Below are positions 54,261 through 63,426 of a DNA stretch of 64,000 bases, piece by piece. Within the stretch, counting starts at the first letter, position 1. Every line of letters begins with the position of its first letter. The position numbers and the translations under genes were made by a program. Source of the stretch: Stygibacter sp964604155 (GTDB taxonomy: Bacteria; Cloacimonadota; Cloacimonadia; Cloacimonadales; TCS61). Location of the stretch: contig CAZRXY010000117.1 in the NCBI GenBank assembly GCA_964604155.1, forward strand, positions 1 to 64,000, read 5' to 3'. A model generated the notes under the pieces. It saw nothing but the letters and a program-made list of their open reading frames with translations, made no database searches and had not been told where the DNA came from.

Positions 54261-56798
54261 TTACTTAAGTATCTGGATAAAAAAATTATCCTTATGTAAG
54301 AATTCACGAGCAACAGACTGAACTTCCTCTTTAGAGACTGCCAGAATCCTTTGGCGTCTGGTCAAATAATTTTCCATGCCCAGACCAAGTGCTATTTTTC
54401 GGCTGATTGAAGCGGCAATGGAGGATACGCTTTCTTCTTCTTGGAGTATTTCACCGATAATGTGATTTTTGATTTTAGTGAGCTCCAGATTTGAAATGCC
54501 TTCTGAGACTATCTGGCTGAAAAGCTGTTTTATCATCTTCAAACCGATAGCAGTATTATCTCTATCTACAACGGCAGCAGTGATATACATTCCGGTTTGC
54601 CTACCGGCAAAATATTCCATTTCCACAGAATAGGCAAGTCCATTTTTTTCACGCAATTCGTTGAACAGGCGGGAATTGGTATCACCACCCAGAATCTGGC
54701 AGAGAACGTTCATAGCCAAAGCTCTTTTTGTATCTTGAATTCCGGGAGCATAACCGCCAATAATAATTACGCCCTGGCTGGATTGCCTGTCAGAAATTTT
54801 ATACCTGTTTATGGCAGGATAAACCTCATTAAAAGTAGGCATTTTGGCAGGATATGATATCTTATCTGCAAAATATTTATTTACCATTTCATCAACAGAG
54901 GAAAAATTAAGATCACCGGCGACAACAAGAGTAAGATTGTCCGGAGTATAAAAGGTCTGATGCCATTTTTTAAGGCGGGACAGCGAGAGATTAGCAAAAT
55001 CCTTTCGTTTCCCTTCGCGGTTATAGAGATTGCTTTTGGAGCCAAAAATCTGCTTTCGCCATAACATCATAGCCTGTTGCTGCGGATAATCTTTGATGCG
55101 GTGCATCGAACTGAGAATGGAATTTTTTACATTCTGGAAATGTTCACGGGGAAATTCCGGCTGAAAGATCACATAAGAGAGCATTTCCAGAGCAAGCGGC
55201 AAATCTTCCTGGAAGCATTTGCATTTGATAGTGGTGATATCCATGAGGGGGCTCACACGTATCTGTATGCCATGCATGAGACAGAAATCCAGAAATTTGT
55301 CATAACTATGCAATCTATTGCCATAAAGCAACATAGCTCCTGTGAGGTAATTAGCACCCCGGAATCCTGGAGGTTCATAAAGCTGAGAGACCCTTATGGT
55401 GGCAGCAATACCAATTGTGGGTTTGCCAATTATTTTTTTATAGATTATGCTGGCACCGTTATCGAATTTCCTTTCCAGGTAGTCGACACGCTTCTGATCA
55501 AATCTTATAGTCTCTTTCTTCTGGAATAAAGAATAAATCAGGGAGGAATCAACATTTGCAGAACCTTTGTAGAAAATATTAATATGCTTCTCATCGAGCC
55601 ATTTATCGAGGCATGATCTAATGTCCTGGCGTGAAATCTTTTTTAACCTACCGGGAAAACTATAATAATTTCTATAATCAGAATATATTTCTTCTGAGCC
55701 AAGATTAGAGGCATAAGATTCCATGTACTCCCGGGAAATGCGGAAAGAATTGAGGATTTCTGCCGTATGCTGCATCAATTGAACGGCGCTTATACCTCGG
55801 CATCTAAAATCATGCCAGCAATCCCGGAAGCCTTTGATAACCTCCAGGGGAGAAACTCCCTGCTTAGGAAAAAGCAGTAAAATGGTCACCCCGTCATGAA
55901 TTCCGCTGATCCCGTTGACTTTAATATTATCTATAAGTTTTTTCTTTTTGAATAATTCATCGTAAAGATATGAATTTTTTTCCATAAAAAAGGCTTTATA
56001 AAGAACAGACAGGGCGATGGAATCAGGGTGATTCTCTGCTAAATCAGGCAAGGCAACCGCAATAACATCAGATTGAGATTTGTGTTTTACAGTAGTGAAT
56101 TTGAATTGTTGAGGATGACCGCCAAACTGGGAAGGACGATCTCTTCTCGGCTTATTTTGCCAATCACCAAAAAAGCCGGATATCCACATATCAAGTTCAC
56201 TTCTTTGATAATCACCGGCGATTACCAAGAAACTATTGCCTGGAAAGTAGTGGTCCGAAATAAATTTTCTAAGTTCCGCAGCAGTTGCCCTTTTAAGATT
56301 CTGACGATTGCCAATAATGGGATTCTTGTAAGGGTTATCCGTGAGATACAAGCCGGCAACAGTTTCGATAAAACTATCCTCCGGATCATTTTCGGCTTCC
56401 TTAAGCTCTTCAAAGATCACTTTACGCTCAGAGAGAAAATCTTTCTCGGTGAAATTGGCATGGATGATAAGATCGGAAAGCACTTGAAGTGCTTCTTTTA
56501 TATATTCGCTGGAAATATCCAGATAGTAGCAAGTGCTGTCATATTCCGTATAGGCATTAATGGAACCTCCCAGAAAAGCAATTCTATCTATAATGTTACC
56601 TTCGGGATAATCGTGATGGCTTTTAAATACAAGGTGCTCGGAAAAATGTGAGAATCCCGCCTCATCACTGCTTTCCCAGGCTGAGCCCGTGAGAATATAT
56701 AATTGGATACTAACTAAGGGATTAGAGTGATCGGGCGCATAAATTACTTTAAGTCCATTCTCTAAAATACTATGTTCTGCTTGTTTAATATTTTTCAT
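54261..56798 (-). CDS. M16-family zinc peptidase (two-domain)
   Basis: An 845-residue inverzincin peptidase. The zinc motif HFSEH is at 51-55 (SHFSEHLVFK), with the distal glutamate in VIFEELKEAENDPED. A second, inactive M16 half begins about residue 440 (YERKFDNGASIIYKKI) and has the RNGLAYSVEMEYFAGR-type C-terminal motif. No signal peptide, so it is probably cytoplasmic, as in pitrilysin-like or PqqL-type groups. It starts as folE2 ends (ATGA). Confidence 0.92.
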   Translation of the reverse strand: MKNIKQAEHSILENGLKVIYAPDHSNPLVSIQLYILTGSAWESSDEAGFSHFSEHLVFKSHHDYPEGNIIDRIAFLGGSINAYTEYDSTCYYLDISSEYIKEALQVLSDLIIHANFTEKDFLSERKVIFEELKEAENDPEDSFIETVAGLYLTDNPYKNPIIGNRQNLKRATAAELRKFISDHYFPGNSFLVIAGDYQRSELDMWISGFFGDWQNKPRRDRPSQFGGHPQQFKFTTVKHKSQSDVIAVALPDLAENHPDSIALSVLYKAFFMEKNSYLYDELFKKKKLIDNIKVNGISGIHDGVTILLLFPKQGVSPLEVIKGFRDCWHDFRCRGISAVQLMQHTAEILNSFRISREYMESYASNLGSEEIYSDYRNYYSFPGRLKKISRQDIRSCLDKWLDEKHINIFYKGSANVDSSLIYSLFQKKETIRFDQKRVDYLERKFDNGASIIYKKIIGKPTIGIAATIRVSQLYEPPGFRGANYLTGAMLLYGNRLHSYDKFLDFCLMHGIQIRVSPLMDITTIKCKCFQEDLPLALEMLSYVIFQPEFPREHFQNVKNSILSSMHRIKDYPQQQAMMLWRKQIFGSKSNLYNREGKRKDFANLSLSRLKKWHQTFYTPDNLTLVVAGDLNFSSVDEMVNKYFADKISYPAKMPTFNEVYPAINRYKISDRQSSQGVIIIGGYAPGIQDTKRALAMNVLCQILGGDTNSRLFNELREKNGLAYSVEMEYFAGRQTGMYITAAVVDRDNTAIGLKMIKQLFSQIVSEGISNLELTKIKNHIIGEILQEEESVSSIAASISRKIALGLGMENYLTRRQRILAVSKEEVQSVAREFLHKDNFFIQILK

Positions 56799-57583
56799 AT
56801 TTCTATAAAATTTTTGCTCCAGACGCCGGCGTAGGCGTTATGATCGTGGATAGATTCCTGATTTACGGTTTCAATTTTGAAACTATCTATTCTACTATCC
56901 GCTCTTAATTTCAAAGTGATATCACGCACGATATCTTCGGCAAAGTGCGGATTATTATAGGCATGTTCGGTGACAAATTTCTCATCTGATCTTTTTAGCA
57001 GAGGGAAAATCTGACAACTGGCAGAGGCTTCCACCATTTCAATTAATTCTTCCAGCCAGACAAATTCTCTGAGAGTTACCTGGATATTAACATATGATCT
57101 CTGATTATGAGCACCATATTCACTGATCTCTTTGGAGCAGGGGCACAATGTGGTGATAGGGACATTTACGCCAATCACCAGGGTGTAGTGATCACTAAGC
57201 GAAGCTTGAAAATGGCAGTTATAGGCAAGCAGAGATTTACTTTTACTCACTGGAGCCGTTTTTTCCATAAAGTAGGGAAAATCAATAACAATAAAGGAAG
57301 TTTGTGATCCCAGAGATTTTCGTAATTCAATAAGAAAGCTCTCAAGATTATCGATTAGGTCTTCCTTATGGTACTTATTAAGCACTTCCAGAAATCTGCT
57401 CATGTGAGTACCCCGTTCTTTATCCTGCAATTCCACATACATTGCTATATCTGCCACAGTCTGCTGCTGCAGATTAGCACGGTCTTCTACTACGATCGGA
57501 TAGCAGATATTACGTACACCCACACGGTCTATAGTTACTTTTCGCTCATCTCGTTGACTTTGCACGTCAATATGCTCTTTCAT
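56795..57583 (-). CDS. folE2: GTP cyclohydrolase FolE2
   Basis: About 262 residues, type IB cyclohydrolase making dihydroneopterin triphosphate for folate-type pterins. Motifs: HIDVQSQRDERKVTIDRVGV, DKERGTHMSRFLEVL and VPITTLCPCSKEISEYGAHN (metal-binding cysteine). A GTG at 57592 overlaps the apbE stop (GTGA), but the ATG at 57583 is well spaced from GGAG and is chosen. Its presence points to FolE2 use instead of FolE. Confidence 0.94.
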   Translation of the reverse strand: MKEHIDVQSQRDERKVTIDRVGVRNICYPIVVEDRANLQQQTVADIAMYVELQDKERGTHMSRFLEVLNKYHKEDLIDNLESFLIELRKSLGSQTSFIVIDFPYFMEKTAPVSKSKSLLAYNCHFQASLSDHYTLVIGVNVPITTLCPCSKEISEYGAHNQRSYVNIQVTLREFVWLEELIEMVEASASCQIFPLLKRSDEKFVTEHAYNNPHFAEDIVRDITLKLRADSRIDSFKIETVNQESIHDHNAYAGVWSKNFIEI

Positions 57584-57588
57584 TTTTC

Positions 57589-58584
57589 TCACTCCAGATA
57601 GTTTTTGGCATTACTGCTAAGGGTTCGCGTTAGATTATCCTGCTGATCATAGTGATATATAATAAGAGCAGCATCGAAAAAAGAATCAGCCAGTTTTACT
57701 GCCGCACTCACGGGCATCAGAAAAGCCGCTGTAGATAAGGCATCTGCAGTCTGAGCATCATCTGCTATAGCGGTAACGGACACGCAATTACGGGCTGGAT
57801 ATCCGGTATTGGCATCGATAATGTGATGATATCTGATACCATCAAGTTCAAAATATCTTTCGTAGTCCCCAGAGGTAACTACTGCTTTATCCGTTACTCT
57901 GAGCCGGTCTATAATTTCACCACGGGTTCTGCGAGGATGCTGGATACCTATCAAGATTTCACCCATGCCATAAGTTCTAATATCACCCCCCGCATTCACA
58001 AGAATTTTATCTACTCCGCAGTGAATGAGCCTTTTGATTATTCTGTCAATCACATAACCTTTGGCAATGCTGCCGAGATTGATCTTGCAGCCTGCAGGTT
58101 TGGATAATATATTGCTATCATATATGATATTTTCGAATCCTACAAAATTAAGGGCGGCGGCAATATCATCATCCTGGGGTACCACCTCAGATGAAATATC
58201 CCAGATATCGGTGAGGGCACCAATACTAAGATCATAGCTGCCGGAGCTTTCGCGGTAAAAATAATCTCCAGCTTTCAGTAATTCATAAAATTCCGGCTCT
58301 ATATTGATCTTCTGATCTGAGGCAGCATTAATCCTGCTAAGCATACTGTCAATTTTATAGTAAGAAAATTTTTGCTCATAGGCAAAGGCTTCAGTAATCA
58401 CACTATCAAGAATAGTCGATAAATCCGAATGTTTGCCGGAAATCTCGATCTGAAATACAGTATCCATGAGAAATTCATCAATTGCTGCAGTATGAAGCCT
58501 CACGCTTTGGTTCCACACCCCTATTCCAATAAGGATAAGGATAAACAGAACCTGTAAAATATAACTTTTCTTTTTTATACTCAT
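57589..58584 (-). CDS. apbE: FAD:protein FMN transferase
   Basis: About 331 residues. It covalently attaches FMN to periplasmic flavoproteins such as RnfG/NqrC or is exported itself. One N-terminal membrane/signal segment (ILQVLFILILIGIGVW), then MDTVFQIEISG, INLGSIAKGYVIDRI (Mg/FAD site) and NAGGDIRTYG, ending near TADALSTAAFLM. A TTG at 58620 extends the frame, but the ATG at 58584 is used. Confidence 0.92.
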   Translation of the reverse strand: MSIKKKSYILQVLFILILIGIGVWNQSVRLHTAAIDEFLMDTVFQIEISGKHSDLSTILDSVITEAFAYEQKFSYYKIDSMLSRINAASDQKINIEPEFYELLKAGDYFYRESSGSYDLSIGALTDIWDISSEVVPQDDDIAAALNFVGFENIIYDSNILSKPAGCKINLGSIAKGYVIDRIIKRLIHCGVDKILVNAGGDIRTYGMGEILIGIQHPRRTRGEIIDRLRVTDKAVVTSGDYERYFELDGIRYHHIIDANTGYPARNCVSVTAIADDAQTADALSTAAFLMPVSAAVKLADSFFDAALIIYHYDQQDNLTRTLSSNAKNYLE

Positions 58585-58622
58585 AATAAACAAAATTTTC
58601 GGGTACAGATTATTTGTCAATT

Positions 58623-59375
58623 TTACAGCAAATAACCTTTGAGACTTTTCAAGTGAAAGTGATTATTGAAATGAAGATTGAGATGCTTTAGTAATGTCAT
58701 AGTGATATTTCTGGCAGCCGAATCGGATATTTCCAGTGAATCCAAATATTTCCCAATAGAGGGAAGAATCTTCAGCAGTTTCTGCTCTTCGGTAGTAAAG
58801 CTTGCAGAAATCTGTTGCAGACCTGAGGTGCAATTTTGGCACAAAAAGCCCTGCAGGTCGGCATAATAAGACTCTATAATATCAAGTGCTCCGCCACAGG
58901 CTATGCAATGGGTGAAACTGGGTGAAATGCCATTGAGGGCAAAAAGCCTGATCAATAATCTCCAGAACAGGGCCAGGGAGTTCTTTTTTATATGCTGGGT
59001 GTAATTGAGAAAATTTTTTATTAGATCATAGAATAGATGAGCTTCATTTTTCTGTATCTCATGCTGAATAAATAATTCACAGCCAGCCTGGAGCACTTGA
59101 GTAGTTTGTAATTTATCACTGGCATAGGTCTGTATTAGTTCGGCAGTTTTCAGGATATGCCACTCTGAATTTTTTTTATTATGTAGAGAAAATTCCAGCT
59201 CAGCCATATTTTGCAATAAACCATAATTTGGACTGTCTGGCTTTCTTATACCTTTGGCAAGCAGTTTAATTTTACCCACTTCGGGAGTGATAATCTCGCA
59301 GATCAGGCTGGTTTCTCGAAAATATACTTTTTGCAGTACGATACCTTGATATACTTTATCAGCCAGGTAGCGCAT
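58623..59375 (-). CDS. recO: DNA repair protein RecO
   Basis: A 250-residue RecFOR-pathway protein that anneals SSB-coated DNA and loads RecA. N-terminal OB-fold (YQGIVLQKVYFRETSLICEI), then a helical domain with a four-cysteine zinc site (HCIACGGALD, GFLCQNCTSG). Length is typical. The start overlaps the upstream permease/protease gene by 17 bases. Confidence 0.92.
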   Translation of the reverse strand: MRYLADKVYQGIVLQKVYFRETSLICEIITPEVGKIKLLAKGIRKPDSPNYGLLQNMAELEFSLHNKKNSEWHILKTAELIQTYASDKLQTTQVLQAGCELFIQHEIQKNEAHLFYDLIKNFLNYTQHIKKNSLALFWRLLIRLFALNGISPSFTHCIACGGALDIIESYYADLQGFLCQNCTSGLQQISASFTTEEQKLLKILPSIGKYLDSLEISDSAARNITMTLLKHLNLHFNNHFHLKSLKGYLL

Positions 59376-61389
59376 CGGAATCTTTATCCTCTTTATTATA
59401 TCCGTGGATAGCCAGGGCGATACAATAGAGAATTGCCATAGATAAAATCAAGAGCCAGGCAGGTACCATATCAGTGATCAGTATGTTTTTGATCAAAGGG
59501 ATATTTTCACCCCATTGAGAGATAAGCACTGTCGATGAATTATGAAGAGCATGAGCGATCATAGGCACAAATATACTTTTGGTTTTCAGCAATAGGTAAC
59601 CCAGCCAGATACCCATCAGGGTAGTGGGCAGCAGTCGGAAGAAATCAAGATGAAAAATTCCGAATAGAAGACCTGAGATTAAAACTGCTTTCCAGATGCC
59701 AGATTTTTCGAAGGCTCTTATCAGATAGCCGCGGAATAGCATTTCCTCGCATATGCCTGGTAGTATGCCAATGATAAGTAGAAGGAGTGGCAGAGGTAAA
59801 TCATTAAGTACCATCAATTTCTGCATACCCTCAAGGTAGTTTTCCGGAAGCGGATAGAGGAAATTTACCAATTGCATGGAAGAAATGGTGATGATTAATG
59901 CCGGGAAGGCTGCAAATATTGCCAATATGAAATTGAGTAAAGGCGTTTTTACGATTCTGGCTGCGTCTTTTATACTGGTTTTTGAGATGCGGTAGAGAAT
60001 AATCACAGGAAGCAGCACGAGCAGTATCTCTGTTTTAATCAGCCCTGCCACCAGATCTTTTGACTGCCAGGAAGAACCCAGATAATAGAAAAGCAAAAGA
60101 ATGAGAAGGAAGATGGCAAAAGCGAAACCGGGAGAAAAAATATTCTTCTTTCCAGAACCCCAGAATTTAAGACTTTTTCCCTCTTCAGTCCTGAAAAGCA
60201 CACTTTCCTTTTTAAATAGATTTATGCTCGCCCATAAACCCGCAACAGCTATCAGCAGGGTAGATGATATCACTACCAGAAAATGTCCGGTGTGGAAATT
60301 GCCTATGAGAATTTCCTTCAGGAGCAAAGAGAAGTTAATGATGGGAATAAGAGCATATCCGTAATTAAGCTCAAATCCAGGGAATACGCTGATCATGGAA
60401 AACATCATACCGATTATCAATAGGGGCGTTTGATAGGAGGAGCATTCTTTCACATTACGTGAATAAGTAGATAAAGAGAGCTGGATGGAGGCAAATAAAA
60501 TGGCAAGGGGTACCATGGCAAAAAAGATAAGCAGAAAGCTGATAACTGGTAATTGAACCTGACTCATATCCACTTCTGCCATACCAAGTATATGCCGGGT
60601 GGATATATACATACTCAAGAGATTCATAAATACTGTGATAAAAGAGAAAGTGATAATAGTAAGAAATTTACCGCCAACCAGTTCCAGCCTGCTGGCAGCA
60701 CTCACAAGTATGGTCTCCAGAGTACCTCTTTCCTTTTCTCCTGCCACCAGGTCAGAAGCCACTACTGCGCCACTGGAAATTGTGAGTACAATCAGCATAT
60801 ACGCCAGGAATTTTCCCAGAAGCGCACCCAGTATCTGTTGAGGTGGTGCCACATTGCTGCTTTGCACTTCCAGAGCAGAAAGAATATCTGATGAAATATT
60901 TATATCATCTAATCTTCCGCTCACAATTTCCCAATTTGTATCGTCTATTATAGCTCGTAAGTCATAAAATGTCTTCTGGCTTTTTTCATCTGTATTATTG
61001 TAATAGGCAGTAATAATCAATTTGTCGTAATTACTTGCCATTGTATCTCGTATTGTGAGAAATGCCTGAACGTCATTATTTTCCAGCAGCACTTTGTAAT
61101 GCTTATTCCAGCCATTCAGGATATCGGTCTGCACCTTAAGAATTTCGTTTTCTTTAATAGCTTTGATCAAAATACCAGATTCTTTATTTTTTACCTGATC
61201 GTACACAAAGACAATCTTCGCTGCTTCCTCAATCTTACTCTCCTGCCTGGAAGCAATGGTCGCGACAAAAATACTGATAAAGGGATAAAGTATGATAGGT
61301 AAAATGATGGAAGTAATAATCGTCCGCCTGTCTCGAAACAGGTCAAGCATCTCTTTTCTGAAAATTATCAGGATTTTAGCCCAGCTCAT
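59359..61389 (-). CDS. ABC-2 permease fused to CPBP intramembrane protease
   Basis: About 676 residues. Residues about 1-400 are an ABC-2 (NatB/YhaP-type) permease with a large external loop and GEKERGTLETILVSAASRLEL. Residues about 420-660 are a CPBP-family glutamic protease-like domain: motif 1 EEMLFRGYLIRAFEKSG, motif 2 FGIFHLDFFR, motif 3 MIAHALHNSS, all present. It pairs with the adjacent ATPase gene. A GTG at 61401 is also in frame, but the ATG at 61389 is used. Such fusions may couple export and processing; inference. Confidence 0.88.
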   Translation of the reverse strand: MSWAKILIIFRKEMLDLFRDRRTIITSIILPIILYPFISIFVATIASRQESKIEEAAKIVFVYDQVKNKESGILIKAIKENEILKVQTDILNGWNKHYKVLLENNDVQAFLTIRDTMASNYDKLIITAYYNNTDEKSQKTFYDLRAIIDDTNWEIVSGRLDDINISSDILSALEVQSSNVAPPQQILGALLGKFLAYMLIVLTISSGAVVASDLVAGEKERGTLETILVSAASRLELVGGKFLTIITFSFITVFMNLLSMYISTRHILGMAEVDMSQVQLPVISFLLIFFAMVPLAILFASIQLSLSTYSRNVKECSSYQTPLLIIGMMFSMISVFPGFELNYGYALIPIINFSLLLKEILIGNFHTGHFLVVISSTLLIAVAGLWASINLFKKESVLFRTEEGKSLKFWGSGKKNIFSPGFAFAIFLLILLLFYYLGSSWQSKDLVAGLIKTEILLVLLPVIILYRISKTSIKDAARIVKTPLLNFILAIFAAFPALIITISSMQLVNFLYPLPENYLEGMQKLMVLNDLPLPLLLLIIGILPGICEEMLFRGYLIRAFEKSGIWKAVLISGLLFGIFHLDFFRLLPTTLMGIWLGYLLLKTKSIFVPMIAHALHNSSTVLISQWGENIPLIKNILITDMVPAWLLILSMAILYCIALAIHGYNKEDKDSDALPG

Positions 61390-62146
61390 TTTCTGCTTCA
61401 CTTAGACAATTTGCGGAATTTTTTACGTAATGAATAAAAATATCATCAAGATCATAAAGTCCTGTCTCTTTCTTCATCTCTTCCCACGATCCTTCTCTTA
61501 GCAATCTACCTTCATGGATCATCACTATTCTATCTGCAATCCTTTCCGCTTCTCGCATAATGTGAGTGGAAAATAGGACGCATTTACCGGTACTGCGGCA
61601 GGAATGGATAAAATTAATAATATTTTTAGCAGTGAGGATATCTAATCCTGCAGTAGCTTCATCAAGGATCATTACCGGCGGATCATGAATGATAGAGCGG
61701 GATATAGAAACCTTCTGTCTCATCCCTGTAGATAAGCTATCTATTCTTTTATCAATAAATTGCGACATATCAAGCATGGATACCATCATTTTTATCCTCT
61801 CATTGATCATAGATCGGGGCATATCATATAATCTGCCGAAATAGGTGATAAGTTCTCTTGCAGTGAGTCTGCGATATAATCCCGTATCTCCTGAAAGGAA
61901 GCCCAATCTGCTTCTAATCTCCTGAGGTTTATCAAGCAGATTATAACCGCAGATTGTTGCACTTCCAGAAGTGGGACTAAGAACTGTGGACAGCATTCTC
62001 ATAACAGTAGTTTTTCCAGCACCATTCACACCCAGCAGAACAACTATCTCGCCGGCATCTGCTCTAAATGATAAGTCATCGACTGCGATTAAATTTTTAT
62101 CGTTATGCTGGATAAATTCTTTGCAAAGTTTATCTACAATGATCAA
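61376..62146 (-). CDS. ABC transporter ATP-binding protein (NatA-like)
   Basis: A 256-residue ABC ATPase: GVNGAGKTT (Walker A), LSTGMRQKVSISRS (signature), VMILDEATAGLD (Walker B) and HIMREAERIADRI (H-loop). It energises the permease/protease fusion encoded just downstream. The start is TTG 62146, supported by AAGGGG seven bases upstream that overlaps the previous gene's stop; no ATG precedes the Walker A region at a sensible distance. Confidence 0.92.
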   Translation of the reverse strand: MIIVDKLCKEFIQHNDKNLIAVDDLSFRADAGEIVVLLGVNGAGKTTVMRMLSTVLSPTSGSATICGYNLLDKPQEIRSRLGFLSGDTGLYRRLTARELITYFGRLYDMPRSMINERIKMMVSMLDMSQFIDKRIDSLSTGMRQKVSISRSIIHDPPVMILDEATAGLDILTAKNIINFIHSCRSTGKCVLFSTHIMREAERIADRIVMIHEGRLLREGSWEEMKKETGLYDLDDIFIHYVKNSANCLSEAENELG

Positions 62147-62157
62147 TCAATAGCCCC

Positions 62158-63426
62158 TTAATCGTTAAAGTATATTGCAGTGATAGGATTTATTTTACTT
62201 GCCTTATAAGCTGGATATGATCCGCTGATGATTCCTATCATAATGGAAAAACCAAAACCTAGTACTAAGCCCTGCCAAGGCAATTCGAAAGATTGTTTCA
62301 GCATTGAAGATATAATCATGATCACCAGTTTGGAAAATAGAGTACCCAAAGATGCGGCGATAAGTGCTAGAATGATAGATTCCGAAAGAAACAATAAAAA
62401 AATATCGGATTCTTTGGCTCCTATACTTTTGCGGATACCAATTTCCTTCATTCTTTCGCTGATCGAGATTAGTAACGTGCTAAATAAGCCGATCCCGCCC
62501 ACGATGAGAGATATTGAGGCTATAGTAGATAAGGTGAGATTAAGTTTTTTCATCAGGTCTTTTAATTCGTCTGTGATCTTAAACATGAAGGCACCCACAT
62601 CATTGAACTGAAAATCATGCGACATACTATGCTGACGCAGCATATTCTGCCGGATATGTGTTTTCATAACAGGAAAATCTTCATCACTATGAGATTGAAA
62701 ATATATATAGTCAATTGCCTGATCATTAGATAGATATCTGGCGGCAGTTGATAAGGGGATATATACTGCCTCAAGATCACGAGTTCGTTCCCAGCGATTA
62801 AAATCCATGCCCATCGAGTTCAATTTATCTTCACTTAATATTCCAATAACTTTCAGACGAAGATTACCAATTTTTACAAATTCTCCAAGTCCTCCATTGG
62901 GGAAGTGATTTCTGGCAAATCCGCTTCCCAGTATGCAAACTTTAAAGGCCTCGCTATCTTCCAGTCTATTAAAATATCTGCCCTCTGCCAGGTCATAAGT
63001 TTTTGAATAGAAAAAATCATTATTTGTGGCATTAAGGCGGAGCCACTCCATCTTATTATCTTTCACTACGCGTTCCCAGCGCTGGATCATACCGTATGTA
63101 TAACGAGTAGCCACTTCGCGAGAAAGAGCTTCATAATCTCCAAAAGAAAGAGGCTGCCTCGATCTGTTTATATACATGAATCTGCGGTGACGGCTCGAAA
63201 TTGTGGAAGTGCTGTTACTCGCTTCAGTAGGATAAAGTATCAAAGAATTATTCCAGCCAAGTTGTTCCATATTTTTCATCACGAGGCTTTTTATGCCATT
63301 AACAGCGGAAAACATCGTGATCACGGCAAAAACACCTATCACAATACCTAAAAGAGTAAGAGCAGAACGTAACTTATGCTGAAAAATGTTCTGCAGACTG
63401 CTGGAAACATTTTCCCTGAGGTGCAT
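62158..63426 (-). CDS. MacB/FtsX-type ABC transporter permease
   Basis: A 422-residue permease: TM1 (about 20-42) with ALTLLGIVIGVFAVITMFS, a large periplasmic domain (about 50-285), and three C-terminal helices with ERMKEIGIRKSIGAKESDIF, the FtsX signature. The N-terminal ATPase of complete MacB is absent; the adjacent NatA-like ATPase could serve, but it more likely belongs to the permease/protease fusion. Start overlaps the topA stop (TAATG). Confidence 0.88.
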   Translation of the reverse strand: MHLRENVSSSLQNIFQHKLRSALTLLGIVIGVFAVITMFSAVNGIKSLVMKNMEQLGWNNSLILYPTEASNSTSTISSRHRRFMYINRSRQPLSFGDYEALSREVATRYTYGMIQRWERVVKDNKMEWLRLNATNNDFFYSKTYDLAEGRYFNRLEDSEAFKVCILGSGFARNHFPNGGLGEFVKIGNLRLKVIGILSEDKLNSMGMDFNRWERTRDLEAVYIPLSTAARYLSNDQAIDYIYFQSHSDEDFPVMKTHIRQNMLRQHSMSHDFQFNDVGAFMFKITDELKDLMKKLNLTLSTIASISLIVGGIGLFSTLLISISERMKEIGIRKSIGAKESDIFLLFLSESIILALIAASLGTLFSKLVIMIISSMLKQSFELPWQGLVLGFGFSIMIGIISGSYPAYKASKINPITAIYFND

